Shown here: positions 11,331-23,783 of the stretch, piece after piece | Layout of the letters: each line of letters starts with the position of its first letter | Position numbering within the stretch: the first letter of the stretch is position 1 | Assembly (NCBI RefSeq): GCF_023101765.2 | Contig: NC_064238.1 | Coordinates: 4,462,001 to 4,526,000, forward strand | Origin: Spodoptera frugiperda | Taxonomy: Eukaryota; Arthropoda; Insecta; Lepidoptera; Noctuidae | Direction: 5' to 3' | Length of the DNA stretch: 64,000 nucleotides | The notes under the pieces: model-generated | Databases searched by the model: none | Seen by the model: the letters and a program-made list of their open reading frames with translations, nothing else | What the model was told of the DNA's origin: nothing | Made by a program: the position numbers and the translations under genes

Positions 11331-12267
11331 TTAAATTAATTATAATGAACAAAGTTCGCTAGGTTAACCTAAAAATCAATTGCCTATTTTTTCCAATTTA
11401 GGAATATAATTCATGTCAATTCGTGTTGAATACATTGAATTGCCAGAAGCAAGATTCAATGTTATTCAACTATACTTTATAATTTAAATTAATTGTAGTG
11501 GGAATTATTTAGTAAATTTAAACTATTGACAATTTAGAAGCAGATACGTATTTTAAAATACTAAGAATGCAATAAAATTTAAAAAAATGTGTGTGGATGT
11601 ACCCAGATTAGGTACCTATAGCTTGAGAATGTGAATTGAGAATCACCATCTCATATCTCTCTACTCACTCTCTCTCGCGTTGTAGGTAAATACTATCGTT
11701 GCAAGTACACCTTCTATGAGGTAACAAGACGTGTCTATTGCGTTAAAAATAGAAAAAATGTTATAAAATCTAAGTAAAATAAACAAAACTCTGCTTTCTC
11801 CCAGCGACTTCCCCCACGTTAATCTCGTGAAAGTACTGGTTTGATTTAATAATATCCAACACAAAAAATATTTTTGTGTTGGATATTCCATTTATCGAGG
11901 AAGACCTATAGACGATAAAATATCATGATAATAGCCTTCATAGGATCTTTGAGTCAGGGTCGGCTTTCAACGAAAGTAGCTTATAAAATGCGGGTGAAAC
12001 TGCTTGAAAGTAGCTAGTGAATTATAAAAGTGCCTATAAATGAAATTGAAAACAATATATACAAGTTAATTAGTCTAATAGTTTAGTAGTCTAATAAACA
12101 ATGTTTTTAGTTGACTAATGCTGTAACAAACAAATACATCCTCATTCCATATAGAGACCTTGACTACGGGTCAAGTTGATGGTTAGTGAATTAGGCACCT
12201 TCCTGGTAACTTGCTTCAATATTGTTAATTGTTACATATTAAAAATACGTGTAATAAAAATAAAGTT
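11331..12267. other. Intergenic, nothing recognised
   Basis: AT-rich DNA with stops in all frames. A 19-base hairpin stem around 11858-11890 (ATATCCAACACAAAAA and its complement) is the only local structure noted. Confidence 0.4.
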
Positions 12268-12415
12268 GACTGCATGTTCGGCGCGGTGGCTGGGCAACTG
12301 GCTGCCGTGGAACATGACGCAAGTTCGATTCCCAATTTGTTGTTGCGGGTCTGTGTGTCATGTGTACGAGGCACGACACAGGAGAAAATACGAGTGTGGG
12401 GCAACGTTTTTAAAA
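12268..12415 (+). repeat. tRNA-derived SINE-like element
   Basis: This is a copy of the family at 8614. It has GGCGCGGTGGCTGGGCAACT (A-box side), AGTTCGATTCCCAA (B-box side), CGGGTCTGTGTGTCATGTG and GAGAAAATACGAGTGTGGGG. Short open frames across it are fortuitous. Confidence 0.65.
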
Positions 12416-12690
12416 GCAAAATGTGTTATTGTTCATTCCAATATCAAGTTATCTATTACTGTATATTTTTGGGAGAAATATTATATTAACTAAGCCACGT
12501 CCTGAATCGTGCGACGCGTCGTGTGTTGCGCTATGGTACTCATGAGTATGGCCTGACTATTCACGGTATTTGATCAGCCATAGAGGCTCACAATGGGTCC
12601 GTCAACGACGATTCATCAAAAAAGACGATAGATAATAATGGAGCATTGCATAAGGAATCGCGTTTTTTACGGTTCATCAATATATCCGCA

Positions 12691-12860
12691 TAGATTTATT
12701 AATTACCCCCTTCCCAATCATCCCAATCCCCGAGTCTCTAACAACCCTTAAATTGCTAACCCCCAAAAGGCGGGCAACGCCTTCGGTGTTTTTAGTGTCA
12801 TGGGCGGTGCCGATTCCTACCAGCAAGTAATCAGTCTGCTCGTTTACCATAAAAAAATGA
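12691..12860 (-). repeat. SINE-like element, 'CCGGAGTGAT' family (truncated)
   Basis: It carries the internal part of the family described at 6304: CCCCCTTCCCAATCATCCC, AACAACCCTTAAATTGCTAA, CCCCCAAAAGGCGGGCAACG and GCTCGTTTACCATAAAAAA. The half with the CCGGAGTGAT signature is missing. Confidence 0.6.
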
Positions 12861-14116
12861 TCGCATTGATTTTGTGATTCAGATTTCATCACATAATAAC
12901 TGAAGAAATAAGAATAGAATAGAATACACAGAATGCTGTATCTGAATAATGAACCTATATCTTGTGTTAGTATTAACTTCGACCTAAACAAAAAATAAGT
13001 AAAATAATTTACATCCCTCGTGTTACTATATTGATATAGAACTTATAAATGTGATTAGATCCTTTTTGTCTCTCTTACATAAAAACTACTTACTAAACTA
13101 CGCGGATTACATATAAGAGACCCCGCAGACATACAATTGTAAGTTGGCCAACTATCGAGCGACTAAATTGTGTAGGTACTTTTATGATTAAATCAACCGA
13201 CTTTATTTTATTGGTTACCAGCCGCTGACTTATTCGATTTAGTCAGTTGACAGTATTTAGCGTGGTGCGTGTGCGTGAAAATGCGGAAAATCGCTCTAAT
13301 CGCTTAATTAATTAATCGATTGTGATACGATTGATTTCCAATTAATTAGTTGGACGATTTAGTTGGACAAGATGTGCGGGCTAGCATATGTCACTATACC
13401 TATTCGTATACTCTGCGATTTAGTCGGCCAACTTGAAATTGTAAATCTGCGGGGTCTCTTAAAACTACTGAACCGATTCGAATACGGTTTTCACAGATGT
13501 ATTTGTCTTCTTTTATAAAAATAGTTGATATGTATAATTCCTCCGAATTTAACTGTATGGAGTTTCTGTTAGAAATTGATTGATCCAGAGATTTTACATT
13601 AACCTTTCGTATGTCGCATATAAGACAACAATAGAAAACACATTGTGTCTCGCGTGGATCCACGTTCCAAACATACGAAGGGTTAAAGCCGGTTATTAAT
13701 TTTAGACAAGCTAGACAAAGATTTTGGAATGAGATCGGTTATTACGTGTAATATCAGTTATTTTGTTTCAATTTTCTTTAACTGTTGTTGTAATGTTTAG
13801 CCATTGATATAGGTATATGTGATTAAAGAAAACAAATGATTAATTATGAATAATTTATTAATAGGTAGGCATTTCATAATTTAGGTTTTGTAAATGCGCA
13901 ATAACACCATTGACATGACTCTTACTAAAGCGATAATGGCCGTGCTTTATGAACCGTATTCCATTTGAGTGAAATAATATAGAATATTTTAAAATATTCT
14001 TTGAAATTAATAAATAAGACTTAATAGTAATATAGGGTAATGTCATAATGAGTGTTTAATATCGCAGTTACTGTCTTATCTCAGGGAGACAAGAAGATGT
14101 ACGTTCTTTGGTAGAT
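12861..14116. other. 3' flank of the second P450 gene, no gene seen
   Basis: AT-rich DNA. A minus-strand AATAAA at about 13854-13859 lies about 260 bases beyond the P450 stop codon and is a candidate polyadenylation signal. The rest holds nothing recognised. Confidence 0.35.
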
Positions 14117-17100
14117 CTAAGCGACGTTGGGGATTGGGACCCTCTGTCTGGGGTGGATCTTCAGCCTGAAGCCATCAGTCCTCTTGAGGATGATGTCAGC
14201 CTGCAGAGCGAACTGGTCTTCAGTCACGTCAGACGTCACCTTGTAGTTACGGAGGATGGTTGACAGAAGGACCTTCAGCTTCAGAAGAGCGTATTTGCGG
14301 CCTGAAATGGCGAATTTTGTTAGTTATTAAAACGTATTGTAGAACAAACTGTTCGCTGGTTTAGGGCAAAGGTAGAATCCACTATTATAACTAGATCTTT
14401 CAAAATAATTATCTTAAATTCAGCTTAATTCCCAACATTACTAGAAATTTTAATTAGTGCTATAATAGTAAAAAACTGGTGTGCGTAACCAAAGCTGATA
14501 TAAGAAAGTACAACTATTGCTTAACCTTGCTTATTTGTTACATGCCTAAAAAATAACTCTGAAAGATTATTTTAGGCACATTCCACAATATACGATAGTA
14601 ATATTACAACCGTACAATCTGATATCAAAATCAGATTGTAAGGTTATAGTATTACTATCGTAGTACAATAGTACTATAAGTAGTAACTTATAGTACTATC
14701 GTAGTACAATACATAGTACTATAAGTAGTAACTTATAGTAATATCGTAGTACAATAGTACTATAAGTAGTAACTTATAGTAGTACTTCCTGCATATTAAT
14801 GCAGTATTAATTAGAATAGTAATTATTCAAAGAAATTAGTAACTTCATTAACAATTGAACCAAAATGGTGCCCTTGACACTCCAAAAACATCTATAAACT
14901 CACCGACGCAACTCCTGGGTCCAGCACTGAATGGAATGTAGCTGTAGTAGTGCCTGTTGGATGTGTTCTCAGGCAAGAAGTTGTCAGGGTTGAAGACGTT
15001 GGGGTTCTTGTAGTACTGAGGGTTGCGGTGGATCTTCAGGGTACCGACGACGACGGTAGCACCAGCTGGCAGCACGTAGTTGTTGGTGGCTGGAACATTA
15101 AACATTCATTAATGTAGACACTGACGCAATACACTCTGATAATAGAATTCAATTTCTCTAATTCGGTTTACTTAAAGGTTAAATGCTCATGACGTAAACG
15201 CAGATTACCTATGCATTGCGTCATTTGATCGAAATAATATTAATCTATTTAAGTATATTCGTTAGTGGACGTCATGTCTATTGTCAGACTTATAATTTCT
15301 TCCGTGTCTTGGTGTTCTGAAGGCTAAGTAAGCATTCTGATGCAAGTTGCAAACTTGGCCACTTCCTTTGTACTAACTTTCTCAAAGTAATAGATAGAAC
15401 AGATAAAACTTTTAGATGATCCTCACACATTTTGCACGGTAGCATTAATTACTTTCAAAGGAATGTCAACTTACAGATCTTCACGTCACGGTTCAATTTC
15501 CTGGCAATGATGGGTACTGGTGGGTACATTCTGAGGGATTCAAGGATGACTCTTTCCAAGTATTTCATCTGCAGGGTATCAGCAAAGGTGGCGGGTCTGT
15601 CGGAGTCACCGAAGATCTCGTAGAGTTCATTGTAAACTCTGTCTTGGATCTGCTTGTGGACACCCAAGAGGCACAGCACGAAACTTGAGCCAGCGGCGGT
15701 GGTGTCGTGTCCCTGGAATAGCAGAAAATGTCACGATAAATATCAGGTTCAATATTTAGTTCTAGTTCTGAAGAAAGTCACCTCACCTTACAAAATCTAA
15801 CTGCTATATCCAAAATTAAACTGACACTCCTATATCTAATTGAGGTTAGAAATCCTTAAATTTTAGCTGACGTGTTAGCCATGCCTTTTTATACACAAAC
15901 AATGTGAATAGGAATTCAATCCTCACTTTCTAATCTTAACACAATTGAACTTTTAAATTTTATTTGTTATAATCTAGAAATTAAAACTTTAGCTTAAGAA
16001 AGTCTATTTGGGTGATAAGTCTATAGAAAAACTCGTGTATGTAATGTTCTCCATTTCACGTGTCGAGGGCGACTACCACAGCAAACTTGTAAAAGCGTTC
16101 TTACACGTTATTTGACATTTAAGGTATTGTCAATCAACATTTTATTATTACAGTATTGTAATATTAAATTAGCTTCATGACGTGTGTAAGTATTTAAATA
16201 TTCAAGTTTATTAATAATTTTATTACCTCAAACATGATAGTGTCGACTTCCTCCTTGATTTCGTGGTCACTAATGTTGTTGGTTCCATTCTGGGATGATT
16301 CGATCATCAAGTCCAAGAAAGCAAGACGCTTCTTCTCACCTGATAAAAATAACGAATATGTTCAGTAAGAATTTTGTATTCGATTTTGAATTTTAAAGCT
16401 CTTGTAATAAAAAATATTTTATATTTACCAATGTCATTTTCATCGTTGAAATCCAAGTCATCACGGTAACCCTTGAACACGTCTTCGGAAAGAGATTTGT
16501 CGTTGTTGGCAAGGACGTTCTCATCAGTGGTCTTGGTGAGTTCCTCCAGGGTTGGTGGGACGACGCCCTTAGCTTTGTTTTCTAGGTAAGTTTCTTTCTT
16601 GTTCTTAATAACCTGTTATTGCACAAATAATAAAGAGTTACTGATAAGTTTTCTGGGATTGTAAATAGAATTAAGGTAATTCAAGTTTCAAATGATCCTG
16701 AATGAGCTATAAAGTGATGTTACCTTGTTGGTAAGACCATGAATGACGTCCAAGAGTTGCTTCTGTTGCTTGGAGAAATTTGTATAGTTGAAGATGGAGT
16801 CAAAACGAAGCCATAATTTGTATTGCCTCTGGTGGATAATGTCGCACATCCTAAAAAAGTAACCAATGAAATCAATCAACCAATTTATTCAAGAAACGAT
16901 CAAAGTTTTAAACGAAATCTTTATGAAGAAAAATAATTTATAGAAGTTTATTTGTCATCTCTACTTACTTCATTACAGCCATAGCGTAGTCAAATCCAGA
17001 TTCATCTTGGGTCTTCCTGGTAATTCCCATAGCAGTTTCTGTAACAATCCGATAAATACATATTGATGTTTTTTTTATTTATTAACAAGTCATGCTTACA

Positions 17101-19253
17101 TGTAGAATAATTTAAAAGTTAAATGTCGACAATTATAGTGGCAACATTTTTGCAAAGGTTAAATGCGTAGATGTTTATAAAGCAGGTACAGAGGTTGAAA
17201 AGGGAAATAAATTTGAATATCATTTGAGTAAAATACTTAATTAATGCAAATGTAATTACATACAAATTGGTATAAAAATATGCTTCAATAGTTTTATGAC
17301 ATCTTTTGTTCACATTAGGTACATATGAGTAAATATTCAGGGTGGGAGAGCCATGCTTCGGCACTGCTGGGCCGGCTCGACCGGAGTGATACCACGGCTT
17401 CACAGAAAACCAACATGAGACAACGCTTGCGTTGTGTAAGTGAGGTTACTGGAGGCCCATTTATCCCCTTTCCCAATCTTAGCAATCCCCAATTCCCCAA
17501 CAACCCTTGAATTCCTAATCCCCAAAAGGCCGGCAACGCATTTGTAACGCCTCCGGTGTTTCGGGTGTCAATGGGCGGCTCTTTACCGACGTATACCATA
17601 AAACAATTTATGCTACTAGGTAAAATGCATCTTTTCAGAATTTTTTTATGGTAATAAAGAATCCACGTAATTTTGGTTTCGTCAAAATTGTGAGAGTAAA
17701 TATGTATGTAAAAAAGTAACACTGAACAAAATCCTAGCGGGTGGCCCTCCCTTAGGATTTTCTTCCCAGCGCTACGTTTAAAAATAATAATCTTACTATT
17801 ACTAATTCAATTCAATCTTACCCAGTAAAATGTCGACGGTGACACCGCTCATGTAGTCATGAACGTCGAACTCCTTGCCGATCTCTGGGCGCATTTTTTC
17901 AACGACATTCTTGCCGTTCTGGTTGAAGATGCCAACGAAAGATTTCAAGATGTTGATATGGAATGTGGGAGCGATCATTTTCCTGTGTGCACGCCATTTG
18001 TCACCTGGAAAAGTGGTGTTTGTGAGTCATCTGCTCTCATTGTCCGAAGTTGTCATTGAAATATTTTACTGTAACCTTGAAATTAGATAAGTATTCACTT
18101 CTTTTAACTTCGAAATTTAAAGGTAACGTCAATTTTTCACTAGTTACTTACCAAGTCCCAGCTGAAGATCAAATACAGTGGATTGCTATTGGAGAGGCCT
18201 ATATCTAGCAGAGGAAGGAAACTTACTGATGATGACTGATTGATGAAAGACCAATTCCAGAAATAGATAATTTTGGTTTAACTTCTTGATTGTCAGTAGC
18301 AGGGGTTAATATTTTAGATCTAAAGATGCTCTCTTCGGAAACTTCTACTGTAGCAAATGGGTCACGTGGCGTTGATAAAGAAGTATCTGATGTTTTACCC
18401 ACCTGTGCTGATGAGGAGACCCTCTCCAAGCCAGGGCTTGAAGAATTTGTATTCAGTGGACTTGTCGATGTGGACCTGACTGTTGAGGATGATCTCAACG
18501 TCATTTGGGTCGGTAAGGAAGACGATGAGGTTTGATCCCATCCACACTCTGACAACGTTGCCGAACTTTTCTCCATACTCAAGGGCGAATTTTACCAGTT
18601 CTGAAATTAATATTTGAATTTGATTACTCTAATTTTGTACTATATTTTGAAACAAATTGTGTAACTTTTTAGACATGTTAATGACTTTTTTTACAAGAAA
18701 CGGATTTTTATAGGTTTGTTTTTAACCTCGTTATAAATTATATATAAAAACATTTGCGTTTGTAAACAAATCTACTCTTTGGGAGACAACCTGCGGGTGT
18801 TCAAGTGGGGTGCTGATAGTTCGCCAGGTGATCGTTCGCTCATTTGGCCCTTATTTCATAAAAAAAGAAACAGTACATAAAGGCATAATTTACTACTAGG
18901 AGAAGGCTATTTTGGTAATTGAATTCTGTCTTCTTATTTCTGAGCTTTTTTCACTAGGTAGAATATGAAAACTTTTAAGTTGTCAATATGAAATTAGTAC
19001 TCAATTTTGATTGATACGTGTACGCGTATGAGAGGTGACACTTACCACTGGGTTTCTTCCTGAGTACGAGAAGTGCGTTTCCAAGGAAAGGTATAATGGC
19101 AGGTCCGGGGATCTTCTCAGCGAATTTGTACATGCGTGACTTCTGCTGCCATCTGTATAGGATCCAGATGCTGGATGCGAGTAGCAAGAGTGGGTAGAAG
19201 ATCAGTCTTGTGTTGTAGCTCGGCACCTCGGTCTCGTCGACCAACGACGTCAT
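14117..19253 (-). CDS. Cytochrome P450, CYP4G type, complete (563 aa)
   Basis: Ten minus-strand exons: 19046-19253, 18403-18600, 17822-18004, 16969-17038, 16724-16850, 16429-16612, 16227-16339, 15475-15712, 14904-15089 and 14117-14301. They sum to 1692 bp, giving 563 codons plus TAG. The N-terminus has a membrane anchor (LIFYPLLLLASSIWIL, about residues 17-32) and the hinge KIPGP. Exon 6 encodes the acidic insertion between helices G and H that marks CYP4G (LENKAKGVVPPTLEEL to DLDFNDENDIG). The I-helix GHDTTAAGSS starts at about 362, ExxR (ESLR) is at 419-422 and FNPDNFLPE follows. The haem loop FSAGPRSCVG is at 494-503, with ligand Cys501. CYP4G proteins are ER-bound monooxygenases that decarbonylate long-chain aldehydes to cuticular hydrocarbons, working with cytochrome P450 reductase. 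All catalytic motifs are present, so it is probably functional. The exact CYP4G number is not assigned. Confidence 0.95.
14592..14775. repeat. Hairpin joined to a three-unit tandem repeat in intron 9
   Basis: A palindrome at about 14592-14660 pairs CGATAGTAATATTACAACC with AGGTTATAGTATTACTATCG, with an inner stem ACAATCTGAT/ATCAGATTGT. It runs into three units of 44, 45 and 41 bases (14646-14775), each containing CGTAGTACAATA and AGTAGTAACTTATAGTA and each partly palindromic. This looks like local amplification of a foldback element, within the last intron of the second P450 gene. Confidence 0.7.
17338..17606 (-). repeat. SINE-like element, 'CCGGAGTGAT' family, near full length
   Basis: This near-complete copy lies in intron 3 of the second P450 gene. 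It has GTGGGAGAGCCATGCTTCGG, CTCGACCGGAGTGATACCAC, CAACGCTTGCGTTGTGTAAG, CCCCAAAAGGCCGGCAACGC and a terminal ACCATAAAA. The internal CAACGCTTGCGTTG palindrome recurs in other copies. Confidence 0.7.
18135..18232 (+). repeat. Short LINE-tail-like fragment
   Basis: CCAGCTGAAGATCAAATACAGTGG followed by TCTAGCAGAGGAAGG and GATGATGACTGATTGATGA resembles the tail of RTE-type elements, which end in GATGATGATG. It is weak and short. It lies in intron 2 of the second P450 gene. Confidence 0.3.
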
Positions 19254-19906
19254 TGTGCTAAAACAAAAATATTACAATTGATATTATCATGACCAACTTT
19301 TATTGCCCAATGAGGTAACTGTTTTGCAATTCGCAGATTGCAGGTTTTCTATGGATATTTTCCAAACCTGATACCTTTTTACAGGTTAAATGAAAATATT
19401 GACATTGATATAGGTATGTTGCATGGAATTACACGAAAATGAATATAATAAATACCTTTAAAATTCTTAGGAAAAATTATAAAAACAACTTGAAAATAAC
19501 AGAATTCAGAAATTCGATGGCAAGCTTGTCACATGAAGACGATAAAAAGAAGCAAGAAAAATATTTCAAATCTTTATGTCAACTATGGTATCAAAAGAGT
19601 TTTTTTATACACATTAATTTCAGAGGTTTTTATTGACATTTGCTTTTCAGTTTCATGTTTCACAAAAAAATACAAAATAAATAAATATTGAGAAAAATCC
19701 TACTATTCAAAGCAATAAATATTCCTGTGGCACTTACATTTTATTTTTATTTATTCCTAAATATATTTCAGTCAAACCTATCAACCGGTGGTCCAATCAC
19801 AATTAACGTATTTACTAAACAACAGATGTCATTTATATAAGTACGCATCACTTCAGTTGCGCATGCGAATACATTAAAACTGATTAATATTTTATAAGCT
19901 ACTAAG
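19254..19906. promoter_or_regulatory. Upstream region of the second P450 gene
   Basis: On the minus strand TTTTGTTTTAG ends four bases before the ATG, as at the other two P450 genes, so a 5' untranslated intron is likely. The non-coding first exon is not located. A TATATAA (19834-19840) with TCAGT (19853-19857) about 20 bases later is on the opposite strand and has no matching gene. No other gene was seen. Confidence 0.3.
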
Positions 19907-20013
19907 TTCTTACGCTATTGTATACATATACAATAGCGTAAGAAATTGACGACATATAATTATTCTATATACATATACAGATAATTACGTCAGAATTAAT
20001 ATGTCGTCAATTT
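19907..20013. repeat. Two adjoining palindromes
   Basis: 19907-19944 is a near-perfect palindrome with 18-base arms (TTCTTACGCTATTGTATA and its complement) around CA. It overlaps a second inverted pair, AAATTGACGACATAT (19943-19957) and its complement at 19999-20013. It could be a compact MITE remnant. No coding role was seen. Confidence 0.75.
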
Positions 20014-21600
20014 AAACGTTTCCAAAAACCTAGACATTTCATTCAAAAAGTTAAACTTTTCTTTGTTATTTGTAACTAACTTTTTCTTTAACATTAAGCT
20101 AGACAAAATTAAGTAGGGCTATAAATCTAGGATGTTTGTCGCGTGTTCTTTTAATTTCATAAAAATATCTAGTGCTGAATTAAATATTATCCAAGTTTAG
20201 TTCTTAAACTTTAAAATGCGCAAAAATTGCATGGATGGACAGAATTTCGCAATACTAAATCTAGGTTTCTCTGAAAGGGTCATCTGACGCCTGTTTACGC
20301 CATTGGTTCTGCAAATAAACCTTCATACCTACATTATCCTCTGCAGTGCTGAAGAGATCTTATTTAGACGATAGTTAATCTACAAACTAGATTTAACCCA
20401 TTTAAGCATATGTACTATGTATAACAGCTCCGTTGACTTTCTATGTACCTTCAGAAGTAGGTTACTTACTGATTCCAGTGTATTTCTTCTGTTTGATGAT
20501 ATTAATTCTGAGGGAAATATTTTTTTTTATTGGACGATCTATCAGTCTCAAAAGCTAACCTAATGAGAGCACAATGAGTATCCTTTGAAGATCTCAAAGT
20601 ATAGGCTCTGAATTACTGGAGTCGTCACATTTTGGAATTTTTGGAATAGGCTTCTATTTACTTTTAAAAGCAGTTCTAATTTTCAGTAAAATACTTTTTA
20701 ACTGTGGTTATTTTAACTTAATGACCGAAATTAAGTAACATTGTGCATTGTACCTAAAGATGGGACTACAACGAAGAAATATAGGCACCAGTCAGAGCTT
20801 AGGATCACCATTTGCTAAAAAAATATGTGCTGTAAACTATTTGCTACGGAACCATAATATTAAAAAATAAGCGTCGAATATGTAATTTTGTGTTAACATG
20901 GTGTAAAATGCTAATTAAACATTATTCAGAATTAAAAGTAAGCTAATTTGTTGGTTCGTATTATGAAAATTGTGCGTTAGCTACTAAACAGCTGTAGCGA
21001 TTTTGATGAAATTTGGTATAAAAACAGATAATATCTTGAAGAAATATGTAGAGCATTAATTACTTACGGGGAATGATAGATAAAATTATTTGACAAATAT
21101 AGGTTTGGGAAAGACGTGAAGTCGTAGACCAAAACTAGTGAAGAAAAGAAAAGTAATTTGTAGTGGATATTCATTTAATTTGTATTACAGACGTAATGTC
21201 TCACGTGTAGTCGCTGTACAAATACCTACCAATTAACAAACAACACTTGTAAACGCACGTCCGCGGACACCATTCGACCCTTTCACCTAATTTTGTTGTT
21301 TTTTAAAATAATTATGGCGTTTACGTGATCACGTGCTTCTTTACTGAACTATAGGTATACTATAAGGTTTAATTTACGAGATGTTGGAATTGGAAGATTT
21401 TTAACTTTTATGATTACAATGTGGGTGTCTTCAAGTCTAGAGTGAATAGGCTCTTAATAAACTAGTGCGCCACACCATCAACGATTACATCACTACTTAC
21501 CATCAGGTGGGATTGTAATTAAGCATTAGTTTATATCGAATAAAAAAAAACTTTCATTACTCTTTTGAAACTATACTTGTTTTTTAACCATAGCTTATCT
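20014..21600. other. Intergenic, nothing firm
   Basis: AT-rich non-coding DNA. A fragment at about 20990-21050 (TTTTGATGAAATTTGGTAT) resembles the dispersed repeat at 22928 and 37381. No gene was seen. Confidence 0.4.
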
Positions 21601-21629
21601 TTTGGTAATAACTGGTAATACGTATCAGT

Positions 21630-21800
21630 ACTGTCTAAGAGTTTGTTGTTCGTTGGAAAGCGCTAATCTCCGCAACTACTGATCTGTATTGCATTTTTTT
21701 TTGTGTTGGATAGTGCATTTATCGGGTAGGCTATACTGTATAAAACATTACCTTATGACCAATAAAAGCTGTGCAGCTGGTGGAAGCAGGAGTAGCTAGG
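21630..21800 (+). repeat. Interspersed repeat, 'GCGCTAATCTCCGCAACTACT' family
   Basis: This copy of the family at 4253 has GCGCTAATCTCCGCAACTAC, TTGTGTTGGATAGTGCATTT, GGCTATACTGTATAAAACAT and a GGAAGCAGGAGTAGCTA end. Confidence 0.6.
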
Positions 21801-22267
21801 GACTGATAACTGGAAAACCCTGAGTAAACTGTAAGTAATATTCCTACTTCCTTAACAGGGAATAAAAGGCATGATGTTTCATATATTTGCAAGTTCGAGT
21901 GTTGTTCGAGCCATACTGAATTAAATACTAGGTAAACTTTAACAGGTAAAAACGGAAACGCATTAGGTACTGAAAATATTTTGATAGTAAGTTTAGAATT
22001 GCATACATAAGTAATTTTAAATTGTAATGAATTGATTAATTTGAACTATTTATTCAATTTGGAGTTAGTTTAGGTTATGAAATATATCCTCGGTTTTAGT
22101 ATTCATGTTTGTATATTATGCAGTATTATTAACATATACCGGCCCTGATTAAGTGTATTGACGACTTAAAAAATATATTAAGTAAATAAAAAATAAATTA
22201 CTCTATGTGACAATGTCGAAACCAGGATTTCGTGCTATGTGTGTAGCAGTTGTATTTTCTATATGTG

Positions 22268-22470
22268 AAAAGCGTTGCCCACAATAAGATATTCTCCTGT
22301 GTCGTGGGTGCGTTTACAGACATAAAAGTTCACATACACATGCACCAAGACCCAGAATAACAATTTGTGGATCAAATAAAGAGTTGCTCCGTGCAGGAAT
22401 TGAACTCGCGCCACGTTGGGCGCCCAGCCAGTTGTCCAGCCACCGTACAGCTGTAGTACAGTCAATATTG
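22268..22470 (-). repeat. tRNA-derived SINE-like element (inverted)
   Basis: This minus-strand copy of the family at 8614 carries AGGAATTGAACTCGCGCC (B-box complement), GGGCGCCCAGCCA (A-box complement) and the tail GCGTTTACAGACATAAAAG. Confidence 0.6.
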
Positions 22471-22927
22471 TACCTATGATCATTGGATATACTTCATATA
22501 CTGATACGGATTTATAATTATCATGCCAATAATTATTTTAAATTTTGGTCTCTTTTTCTTAAATTCGGATAATACTAAGTAAGATCATCATAGTCTTAAA
22601 GCCTACGTGATCGATGGGACAGCAAATAAAATGATTGAGTGTTTTACAAAATGTACGTAATCAATTAAGTATTAATCGCATGCCAGTTTGTTCGTTAGGA
22701 ATATACTAACAATGGTTAATTTCGCTTCGTAATACTGTTAGAATATTGTTGATAAACAGTTAAACTGTATAATTTATTCAGTAATTACATGTAGGCGCGG
22801 TACCTGCCATGTTACTTGAAATGAAATAATTTTCTAATCGATTAAGTAATCGATATCGACTGCTGAAAAAGGCTTCCAAGATTGATTCCTACGCTCGGAA
22901 AATGTGATATCAGTTCTTATCATAGAT

Positions 22928-23060
22928 TTATTGGATACTAGCTTCAGCCAGCGGCGTCGCCTGCGTTCCTGTGGGAAAAGGTATTCTATCACCCAAGTCA
23001 GCTTATACCCTGTTTGCATACCGAATTTCATTAAAATCCGTTCAGTACTTTCAGCATGTA
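22928..23060 (-). repeat. Interspersed repeat, 'AAGTCAGCTTATACCC' family
   Basis: It shares CTAGCTTCAGCCAGCGGCG, TATCACCCAAGTCAGCTTAT and ATACCGAATTTCATTAAAAT with a copy at 37381-37545. The type is a common short dispersed moth repeat, probably a non-autonomous transposon fragment. Confidence 0.55.
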
Positions 23061-23085
23061 GTTGATTTGCTACTGGGTAACTACA

Positions 23086-23221
23086 GTAAAATGGGGTGAA
23101 TAGGGATCGAGAGGTGAATAGGGACAGAAGAGGGGTGAATAGATACTATGAGGAATTCCCCTATATACCTATTCATCTCTCTTTTGTCCCTATTCACCTC
23201 TCGATTCACCCCATTTTATAT
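23086..23221. repeat. Long hairpin with internal GGTGAATAGGGA repeats
   Basis: AAAATGGGGTGAATAGGGAT and the following GAGAGGTGAATAGGGACAGA are matched by the inverse about 60 bases later (TTTGTCCCTATTCACCTCTC, then GATTCACCCCATTTTA). The arms are about 52 bases with few mismatches. GGTGAATAG occurs three times in the left arm, so each arm is itself a short tandem repeat. It lies in the 3' flank of the third P450 gene. Confidence 0.8.
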
Positions 23222-23357
23222 GTAACTAATAAGCTACTATAACAAAGTAACTAGGTTACATATTATTTATTTATTCTGAATTGGTTTGCATACTTATTAA
23301 AGGAATAATGATTTTAATGTTAATTCTAAATAAAAGTGTTAATTCTGTATATAACCG

Positions 23358-23466
23358 AACCCGGAGCTGCGGACTGCCTAGTGGGTTACCAAAGCAGGAG
23401 TAGGAACGGGGTGGTGTTTTTATTCACTATGAGTCTGGCACTCCCTCTTGCCTCGCCCAAAGCGTT
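23358..23466 (-). repeat. SINE-like fragment, inverted
   Basis: This inverted copy of the family at 5741 has CGGAGCTGCGGACTGCCTAG, GGAGTAGGAACGGGGTGGT and AGTCTGGCACTCCCTC. Confidence 0.6.
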
Positions 23467-23783
23467 AAAAAAGATTCAGCTTAATAATTGATTCATCTAC
23501 GCTTTGACGATTTGACATCACTCAAGTCTATTGCAAAAAAAGTAAAGTAAAAACTGAAGACAATAAAAACTAAAAATAAAATAACCTTTATTTTATTACG
23601 AAACAGTCTACAATTCTTCACATTGTGTAGGTACTCCCGTCAATAATTAAGTATTGTATTAATGTGTAAATAAATGAATACTAATATAGTCTTTGTTTGA
23701 TTAAAACATGACTATCATAATGAAAGCATCAGGTCATTTTAGTACATATTTATGCAATAGGTACTAAATTACTTAGTATAAAT

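Noticed and set aside
17859..18090. Plus-strand open frames here
   Set aside because: They are antisense shadows of exon 3 of the second P450 gene, whose minus-strand reading gives clear P450 sequence.
18223..18582. 119-codon minus-strand frame
   Set aside because: Out-of-frame shadow of exon 2 of the second P450 gene (18403-18600); low-complexity serine-rich translation without family features.
19834..19857. TATATAA plus TCAGT on the plus strand as a promoter
   Set aside because: No open frame or exon follows on that strand, and the spacing is shorter than usual.
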